Source of the DNA: Hyphomonadaceae bacterium
GTDB lineage: Bacteria > Pseudomonadota > Alphaproteobacteria > Caulobacterales > Aquidulcibacteraceae
Direction: 5' to 3'
NCBI GenBank assembly: GCA_016791445.1
Contig: JAEUMP010000018.1
Coordinates: 1 to 58,188, forward strand
DNA: 58,188 nucleotides
Shown here: piece by piece, positions 52,260 to 58,188 of the stretch
Layout of the letters: every line of letters begins with the position of its first letter
Numbering within the stretch: the stretch's first letter is position 1
Program-made: the position numbers and the translations under genes
Notes under the pieces: model-generated
Seen by the model: only the letters and a program-made list of their open reading frames with translations
What the model was told of the DNA's origin: nothing
The model's database searches: none

Positions 52260-53017
52260 GCTTTCAGCCTGTATCCCGTCCGGAAAATCCACCAAACACC
52301 GCCGAGGCACAGCGCCATGAACAGCGCCGTCATGCCGAGGCTGATCCAGACGCCGACATCCGAAACGCCATAGAACGCCCAGCGGAAACCGCTGACGAGG
52401 TACACGACCGGGTTGAACAGCGTCACCTTCTGCCAGAACTCCGGCAGCATCGAGATCGAGTAGAAGCTGCCGCCGAGAAACGTCAGCGGCGTGACGATCA
52501 GGAGCGGCACGATCTGCAGCTTTTCGAAGCCGTCCGCCCAGATGCCGATAATGAAGCCGAAGAGGCTGAACGTGACGGCGGTCAACACGAGGAAGAGCAG
52601 CATCACCAGCGGATACTTGATCTCGTAGTCCACGAAGAGGCGCGCCGTGAGCATGATGAGAAGGCCCAGCAACACGGACTTCGTCGCCGCGGCGCCCACA
52701 TAGCCGATGACGACTTCGATCCACGACACGGGCGCCGAGAGCACTTCGTAGATCGTGCCGGCCCATTTCGGCATGTAGATGCCGAACGAGGCGTTGGAGA
52801 TGCTCTCCGTCAGGATCGACAGCATGATGAGGCCCGGCACGATGAACGCGCCGTAGCTGACCCCGTCGATGCTCATCATCCGCGATCCGATCGCTGAGCC
52901 GAACACCACGAAGTAGAGCGATGTCGAGATGACGGGGGAGAGGATCGACTGGAAGAGCGTGCGGAACCAGCGCCCGAGTTCGAATTGGTAGATGGCGTGG
53001 ATGGCGTTGAGATTCAT
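52256..53017 (-). CDS. ABC-2 type exporter permease
   Basis: The protein is 253 aa with six membrane helices and the ABC-2 pattern ([53 protein letters not shown], and the C-terminal [14 protein letters not shown]). The family is YadH-like. Its start overlaps the ATPase gene stop by 4 bases. Substrate unknown. Confidence 0.88.
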   Translation of the reverse strand: MNLNAIHAIYQFELGRWFRTLFQSILSPVISTSLYFVVFGSAIGSRMMSIDGVSYGAFIVPGLIMLSILTESISNASFGIYMPKWAGTIYEVLSAPVSWIEVVIGYVGAAATKSVLLGLLIMLTARLFVDYEIKYPLVMLLFLVLTAVTFSLFGFIIGIWADGFEKLQIVPLLIVTPLTFLGGSFYSISMLPEFWQKVTLFNPVVYLVSGFRWAFYGVSDVGVWISLGMTALFMALCLGGVWWIFRTGYRLKA

Positions 53018-53940
53018 TTGCGGGCGCTCACGAGCGAGACGAAGATTTCCTCGAGCGAGGACTGGTCGGTGTGCAGGTCCCTGAAGTCGATGCCGGCGTC
53101 GGCCATCGCCTTGAGCAGGGCGGGGATGCCGGTTTCATTCGACTGCGCATCGAAGGTGTAGACGAGCTCCGCGCCATCCTTGGCCAGATCGAGCGTGTAG
53201 GCGCCGAGCGCGGGCGGGATCGCTGCGAGCGGCGCCTGCAACTGGATGGTCAGCTGTTTCTTGCCGAGCTTTTGCATGAGCACATGCTTGTCCTCCACGA
53301 GAATGAGCTCGCCCTTCGAAATGACGCCGATGCGGTCCGCCATCTCCTCGGCTTCCTCGATATAGTGCGTGGTGAGAATGATGGTGACGCCGGAGTCCCG
53401 CAGTCTGCGCACCATTTCCCACATGTCGCGCCGCAGTTCGACATCGACGCCGGCGGTGGGTTCGTCGAGGAACAGGATGCTCGGCTCATGGCTGAGCGCC
53501 TTGGCGATCATCACGCGCCGCTTCATGCCGCCCGAGAGGGTCATGATCTTCTCGTCGCGTTTCTCCCAGAGCGAAAGATCGCGCAGAATTTTCTCGATGT
53601 GCGCGTCGTCCTTCGGCTTGCCGAACAGGCCGCGCGAGAAGCGCACCGTCGCGATCACCTTTTCGAAGGCGTCCGTGTGCAGTTCCTGCGGGACGAGGCC
53701 GATCTTCGCGCGCGCCGCGCGATAGTCCTTCACGATGTCATGGCCGTCAGCCAGCACCGTGCCGGTGGACGGATTGACGATGCCGCAGATGATCGAGATC
53801 AGCGTCGTCTTGCCGGCGCCGTTGGGGCCGAGAAGGGCGAAGATTTCGCCGCGGCGGATGTCGAGATCGACTTTCTTCAGCGCCTGAAAGCCGGTGGCGT
53901 AGGTCTTCGTCAGACCCTGTACGGAAATGATCGGCTGCAA
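53014..53940 (-). CDS. ABC-2 type exporter ATPase
   Basis: The protein is 308 aa from a TTG at 53940; a GTG at 53997 would add a basic extension and is less likely. ATPase motifs: [11 protein letters not shown] (Walker A), [16 protein letters not shown] (signature), [10 protein letters not shown] (Walker B) and [15 protein letters not shown] (H-loop), typical of YadG/CcmA-like exporters. It works with the permease directly downstream. Substrate unknown. Confidence 0.9.
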   Translation of the reverse strand: MQPIISVQGLTKTYATGFQALKKVDLDIRRGEIFALLGPNGAGKTTLISIICGIVNPSTGTVLADGHDIVKDYRAARAKIGLVPQELHTDAFEKVIATVRFSRGLFGKPKDDAHIEKILRDLSLWEKRDEKIMTLSGGMKRRVMIAKALSHEPSILFLDEPTAGVDVELRRDMWEMVRRLRDSGVTIILTTHYIEEAEEMADRIGVISKGELILVEDKHVLMQKLGKKQLTIQLQAPLAAIPPALGAYTLDLAKDGAELVYTFDAQSNETGIPALLKAMADAGIDFRDLHTDQSSLEEIFVSLVSARK

Positions 53941-54113
53941 GACGGGCCCCGGCGTCGGAAAATTGTGCGTTCGGGCGCGTCGTCGACGTTTGCGCACCTT
54001 CAGGTCCGCACCAGCCCGGTCCCGACATAGGCGCCCAAGCGCGCCAGCGCTAGGCCGGCGTTGAAGTTTGCGGGACGCTGCCGCCGGCTGCCGCCATTTT
54101 TCGGCGTGCGGGT

Positions 54114-56651
54114 TCAGGAGCCGGTGAAGCGATCCAGCAGGCGCTTCAGATATTCGCGCTCGGATTCGGGACGTGTGGTGTCCTGCGCGCGGCGACGCAG
54201 TTCGTCGAGGATTTCGCGCGCCCGTTGGCGTTCGCTGGCGCCCGGCACGGCGGTTTCATCGCCGCTGTCCCCAGAGCCGCCCATCTGCCGGCCGAGCGGA
54301 TCTTCTGAGCCAGTGCGTCCTTCTTCGCGCCCGTCGCGGCCTTCGCGCTTGGCTGTGGCTTCGCGCGAGAGTTTCTCGGCGCCGCTGCGGAGAGAGCGCA
54401 GCGCGCTTTCCTGTTGCCGGCCGGCCTCGCCGAGATCGCCGCGACGCAAAGCCTGCGCGGCGCGATCCATCGCGTCTCCGGCTTCGTTGAGGTCCTTCTC
54501 GCCGGTCTCGCCGCCGGCGCTGCGGGCCTTCTCCTCGGCGGCGCGCAGATCCTGACGCAGCTGTTCCTGCTGCTGACCGAGTTGCTCTTCGGTCTGATTG
54601 CCTGGCTGCGGCTCCTGTTCCTCGCGCGCGGTCTCGTCGCGCAGCGACCGCTGGCGCCCGATCTGTTCGGACAATCCGTCCACCGCCTGTTCGAGTTCGT
54701 TCGGCTTGCCGTCCTGTCCCTGACCCGCGCCGTCGGCGAGCTTGATCTCGAGATTGTTCAGCATCTGCGCGAGTTGCTGCAGCAGCGCCTGCGCGCCGGC
54801 CTGATCGCCCGCCTCTGCGCGACGCTGGATTTCGTCGAGCATCTCCTGGATGTCGCTGCGCGACATCTGCGATTGTTGCTGGGCGTCTTCGGAGGTCTCC
54901 GCGCGCTCGCCATTGCGGATCGCCTCCTGCACGAGCGCCTGGAGATAATTGTTCGTCGCCTGCTTCAGCGCTTCGGCGAGGCGCGCGATTTCTTCCGCGT
55001 CGGCGCCGCGCCGGATCGCATCGGCGAGCGCCTGCTGCGCGGCCATCAGCGCGCGCTTGGCGTCGGCGGCGTCGCCGTACTCCGCGCGCAACGCGGTGCG
55101 CCAGAGGATGTCGGCGGCGTAGTCGGTTTCCTTGATGTCGCGCGCCACATCAAGCGTCGATCGTGCAAAGCGGAAGCCCGCAAAAACCGCCGTGTCGCGG
55201 AAATAGCCGTCCTGCGGTGCGAAAGTGATCGCGTCGATCATGCGTCCGGCGCGGCGGATGGCGGCGGGCGCGCGGGTGATGCGCGGGTCCATGTCGTCAG
55301 TGCGGATGCCGAAGAAGTCGGCGGCGCCGGTGATGCGCGGCGACAGGAACGGCGGATGCGCCGCGTAGGCGCGGCGTTCATGGAGGATGGCCTTGCGGAT
55401 TTCCACGGCCGCGCGCGCCAACGGTTGCAGGAAGATCTTTTCCGGCACGCGCAGCGGCGCGCCCGCGCTCGCGCCGCGCTGGCCGATGGCGTCGATGGCG
55501 ACGAGACGGGCTTCGACCTTCATGCCCGCATAGGGGTGCATGGCGAGATCGACGCTGGCCTTGCCGGTGGCGGACTTCGGCTCGCCGGCCGGCGCTTCGA
55601 GCGGCGTGTCCACCGGTGCGGCGCCCACGAGGCCGGGCGGCGGATCGACGGGCGTGAGCCTGAGCGCGAGGCCCTGTACGCCATAGTCGTCGCTCGCGGC
55701 CCATTCGAAGGTGATGCGGTCGTTCTCGCCGACCACGGGCGCGCTTGTGAACCGGCCTTCGGGGGCTGCGTCCGGCGTCGGCGCCACGCGCCAGCGGGCC
55801 TTGGTGTGGAAGCGCACCACGCGGAGCGTGCCGCCGGCGGGCATGGCGTAGCGCGCCTCGTAGGCGCCGTCGGCGGCCTTGGCGAAGCGCACCTTGCGAT
55901 GGGCCTGCCTCCCGTCCACGCGCCCGTCGAAGACGAGCCAGGGCGCGGCGACCGGTCCGGTGACGCGGATCGTCGCCTCCGGCGAGGGCGGGGTCTCCAC
56001 CTTCTGGCCGATGCGATCGGAGAGGCTGACCGGCGCGCCGCCGGTATAGGCGCCGGGGGTGACCCACGCCTCGATCGCCATGGGCTGATCGCCGACGAGG
56101 GGGCCGGGATCGGGGAGGAAGGCCCGGGCCATGCGGTCAGGGGCGTTCTCGCCGGCGACGACAAGACCGGCGAGCAGGGCAAGCGGCACGAGCACGCGCA
56201 GGAACCAGGGATCGATGCGGCGCAGCGGCGGCCGCGCGGGCAGCGCCTTCGCCCGTCCGACAGCCTGCGCGGTGCGTTCCTGTTCGCGCTTCCACAGGGC
56301 AAGGCCCATGGGATCGAGCCGGGCGGGGTTGTCCTCCAGCGCATCGAGCGCGCCGCGATCGAGCCCGGCGTCGAGGGCGAGACGGTCCCGCGCCTCAGCC
56401 GGCGTCGGGCGCCGCCAGCGCGCCAGCGCGCGCGCGCCGAGAGCGCCGATCCCGACGAGCGCCGCGAGGCCCAGCAAAGTGGCGGCCAGCGGCGGAACAA
56501 GATCGTGCAGGCCGCCGAGCGAGGCCGCGATCCAGAGGCCGAGCGCCAGCACCGGCATCAGCGCGAGCGCCACGCCCCGTTCCATCGCAAGCGCGCGGCG
56601 GGCGCGTGCGGTCTCGCGGGCGAGAGCGTCGAGGGCGTCTTTGTGCAGCAT
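54114..56651 (-). CDS. TIGR02302 family membrane protein
   Basis: The protein is 845 aa from the ATG at 56651. Two membrane helices occur near the start (about 27-75) and one further on (about 150). The middle has large extracytoplasmic beta regions ([20 protein letters not shown], then [18 protein letters not shown]). The C-terminal 300 residues are Gln/Glu/Ala-rich coiled coil ([38 protein letters not shown]). This matches the DUF4175/TIGR02302 giants of alphaproteobacteria; function unknown, envelope role likely. Confidence 0.87.
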   Translation of the reverse strand: MLHKDALDALARETARARRALAMERGVALALMPVLALGLWIAASLGGLHDLVPPLAATLLGLAALVGIGALGARALARWRRPTPAEARDRLALDAGLDRGALDALEDNPARLDPMGLALWKREQERTAQAVGRAKALPARPPLRRIDPWFLRVLVPLALLAGLVVAGENAPDRMARAFLPDPGPLVGDQPMAIEAWVTPGAYTGGAPVSLSDRIGQKVETPPSPEATIRVTGPVAAPWLVFDGRVDGRQAHRKVRFAKAADGAYEARYAMPAGGTLRVVRFHTKARWRVAPTPDAAPEGRFTSAPVVGENDRITFEWAASDDYGVQGLALRLTPVDPPPGLVGAAPVDTPLEAPAGEPKSATGKASVDLAMHPYAGMKVEARLVAIDAIGQRGASAGAPLRVPEKIFLQPLARAAVEIRKAILHERRAYAAHPPFLSPRITGAADFFGIRTDDMDPRITRAPAAIRRAGRMIDAITFAPQDGYFRDTAVFAGFRFARSTLDVARDIKETDYAADILWRTALRAEYGDAADAKRALMAAQQALADAIRRGADAEEIARLAEALKQATNNYLQALVQEAIRNGERAETSEDAQQQSQMSRSDIQEMLDEIQRRAEAGDQAGAQALLQQLAQMLNNLEIKLADGAGQGQDGKPNELEQAVDGLSEQIGRQRSLRDETAREEQEPQPGNQTEEQLGQQQEQLRQDLRAAEEKARSAGGETGEKDLNEAGDAMDRAAQALRRGDLGEAGRQQESALRSLRSGAEKLSREATAKREGRDGREEGRTGSEDPLGRQMGGSGDSGDETAVPGASERQRAREILDELRRRAQDTTRPESEREYLKRLLDRFTGS

Positions 56652-56779
56652 CAGCCGGGGCAGCGTATCAGCGGGCGTCGCAACGGGCCACGACAATGCA
56701 GCTGGAATGGGGCGGGCGGCTGCTTGTCACGACGGGGGGAGGCGCCTACTCCTGCGGCCCTCAAAGGAGTTCCCCTGTC

Positions 56780-57847
56780 ATGGTTGCGCCGTATCGTCTC
56801 TACGGAGCGGATCTTTCGCCCTACTCGGTCAAGGTCCGCCAGATTCTTCGCTTCAAGGGAATCGAACACGAATGGTTGCCCCGCAGTCAGGCGCGCCAGG
56901 CTGAATTCGCGCGCTTCGCGAAACTGCCGTTGATTCCGGTGCTGGTGGGCGCCGACGACTATTCCCTGCAAGATTCGACGCCGATCGCGGAGACGCTGGA
57001 GCGGCGCTACCCGGAACCCGCGATCACGCCGGACGATCCTGCGCTCGCCTTTCTCTCGGCGATGATCGAGGACTATGCCGACGAGTGGGTGAACAAGGCG
57101 ATGTTCCATTATCGCTGGACCTATCCTGCCGATCAGGAGAGCGCGGCGCGCCGGATCGTGGACACGATGCTCGACGGCGCGAGCGTGCCGGATCGGGCCG
57201 GTGTCGAGGCATCGGTGCGGGCCCGCATGGTCGACCGCCTGCACTTCGTGGGCTCGAGCGCCGAGACCGCGCCGGTGATCGAGGCGTCCTATGAGCGTTT
57301 GCTCCGGCTGCTCGAGGCGCATCTCGGCTCTCGCACCTATCTCTTCGGCGCGCGGCCGTCGCTGGGCGATTTCGGGCTTGCGGGTCAACTGGGCCAGCTC
57401 CTCTCCGATCCCACGCCTGGCGCGCTGATGACGGCGCGGGCGCCGAAGGTCGCGGCCTGGGTGAAGCGGATGGACGAGGCGGCCGTTGAAGGGCCGTTCG
57501 AAACGCTCGACGCACTGGCCCCGACTCTGGCGCCGCTGCTGCGCGAGGAGATCGCCGGCGCGTACCTCCCGTGGATGGCGGCGAATGCGGCGGCGGCGCA
57601 CGACGGCGGCGATGTCGGCGTCGATCTGCCCGGCGGCCGTTTTGCGCAGAAGCCGCAGAAATACGCCGCCCGCGCCTTCACCGAACTGCGCGGCCGTCGC
57701 GCGATGGTGGCGGGAGAGGCGGGGCTTGCGGCGCTCTTGTCGGAAACAGGCTGCGACCGCTGGCTCGAACCGCCCGCGCCGACCGTCGCGACCGAAACGG
57801 CGGCCGATGCCTCCGGCGACGTGCTCGACAAATCTGCGGACGCGTAG
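56780..57847 (+). CDS. Glutathione S-transferase family protein with C-terminal extension
   Basis: The protein is 355 aa from an ATG with AAAGGAG upstream. A thioredoxin-like GST N-domain starts YRLYGADLSPYSVKVRQIL (Ser/Tyr at the G-site rather than Cys) and includes LPLIPVLVGADDYSLQDSTPI with a cis-Pro. A helical GST C-domain follows, with TYLFGARPSLGDFGLAGQL. About 100 extra residues at the end are beyond the usual GST length. Substrate unknown. Confidence 0.85.
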   Translation: MVAPYRLYGADLSPYSVKVRQILRFKGIEHEWLPRSQARQAEFARFAKLPLIPVLVGADDYSLQDSTPIAETLERRYPEPAITPDDPALAFLSAMIEDYADEWVNKAMFHYRWTYPADQESAARRIVDTMLDGASVPDRAGVEASVRARMVDRLHFVGSSAETAPVIEASYERLLRLLEAHLGSRTYLFGARPSLGDFGLAGQLGQLLSDPTPGALMTARAPKVAAWVKRMDEAAVEGPFETLDALAPTLAPLLREEIAGAYLPWMAANAAAAHDGGDVGVDLPGGRFAQKPQKYAARAFTELRGRRAMVAGEAGLAALLSETGCDRWLEPPAPTVATETAADASGDVLDKSADA

Positions 57848-57950
57848 GCGGGGCGGTCGCGCAAGCGCCGGCGCCGCCAGACTCGGTAGAATCTCGCGTT
57901 GGTTCGACATGGGTATGCGCAGCAGGCGCTGCGCGGTCCGGCACGAATGG

Positions 57951-58187
57951 TCATGACGTGTCTGCGGCTTCGGTCGCGGGTGCGATGATCTGCACGCCGA
58001 GGGCGATCGCCACGGCGAGGACCGTGACGATGGCGCCGGGCGTTGCGCCGTTTTTCGGCAACCGCAATGTGGCGCACTTCACCACTTTGTCGAAATTCGC
58101 GAGCGCATCGCGCATGTCAGCGAGCGTGCGTAGCGGAATCCCGCGCGTGAAGGCGTGAATGATGCGGATCTTGCGGCGTTGGTAGCC
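57951..58187 (-). CDS. Hypothetical protein, C-terminal part only
   Basis: A frame open from the right window edge runs left for 78 codons to a TGA at 57951. It reads YQRRKIRIIHAFTRGIPLRT... then ends in a hydrophobic helix (AIVTVLAVAIALGVQIIAP) and ADTS. It may be a small membrane-anchored protein. An internal ATG (ADMRDALANF) could be a start, but the frame continues upstream off the window. No family recognised. Confidence 0.5.
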   Translation of the reverse strand, partial: GYQRRKIRIIHAFTRGIPLRTLADMRDALANFDKVVKCATLRLPKNGATPGAIVTVLAVAIALGVQIIAPATEAADTS

Positions 58188-58188
58188 A

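Noticed and set aside
54414-56933. 839-codon open frame antisense to the TIGR02302 gene
   Set aside because: Shadow frame; no motif and composition unlike real proteins of the window.

Overview
The window is chromosomal DNA from a GC-rich alphaproteobacterium, most likely a relative of Caulobacterales/Hyphomonadaceae. The evidence is: a CcrM-type adenine methyltransferase with the CcrM C-terminal domain; the alphaproteobacterial neighbourhoods chorismate mutase-hisC-tyrC, metX-metW and ftsE-ftsX-ydcF-plsC; a CYP153 alkane hydroxylase; a TIGR02302 giant; and a pair of TipN-like membrane coiled-coil proteins. Coding density is high, many genes are joined by 4-nt ATGA/GTGA overlaps, and several convergent pairs overlap at their 3' ends. 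I see no phage, insertion sequence or CRISPR array.

Layout. 1-5.6 kb: a cut-off hypothetical gene, mutL, CYP153 P450 with a coupled DUF1330 lipoprotein, a crotonase and a PilZ protein. 5.6-7.2 kb: a divergent HxlR regulator facing a SnoaL-like gene and an SDR gene that is broken by an in-frame amber codon. 7.2-13.6 kb (minus strand): ccrM, rnhB, two tandem neutral zinc metallopeptidases, a GFA-family protein, a PA0069-type radical SAM protein, and folM-like/folB pterin genes. 13.7-20 kb (plus): an Ada-AlkA fusion with ogt, a crotonase-Nudix pair, small lipoproteins, and an acyl-CoA dehydrogenase ending at a bidirectional terminator. 20-29.4 kb (minus): M16 peptidase, lipoprotein, class 3 lipase, MFE-2-like SDR, and a ferric-iron ABC importer preceded by a Fur-like box.

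29.5-34.5 kb (plus): tRNA-Val(CAC), an MFS carrier and an Mla/MCE lipid transport operon. 34.4-38.6 kb (minus): two large paralogous membrane-anchored coiled-coil proteins, the most intriguing uncharacterised pair here. 39-44 kb: MerC-like protein behind a palindromic operator candidate, tRNA-Lys(CTT), small hypotheticals, an orphan P-II protein, metW and metX. 44-53 kb: aromatic amino acid genes, then DUF2125, plsC, ydcF, ftsX and an ftsE whose catalytic residues are degenerate, a zinc-ribbon protein, a purine phosphoribosyltransferase and an ABC-2 exporter. 54-58 kb: a TIGR02302 membrane protein, a GST-family protein and a cut-off hypothetical.

Structures not explained by genes include a dispersed GC-rich palindromic repeat with three copies (one lies in frame inside mutL), two GANTC sites in the ccrM leader, a 16-bp palindrome between hxlR and its divergent operon, a Fur-like box, and a Zur-like palindrome. 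All functional assignments come from reading motifs and gene order; no database search was run.
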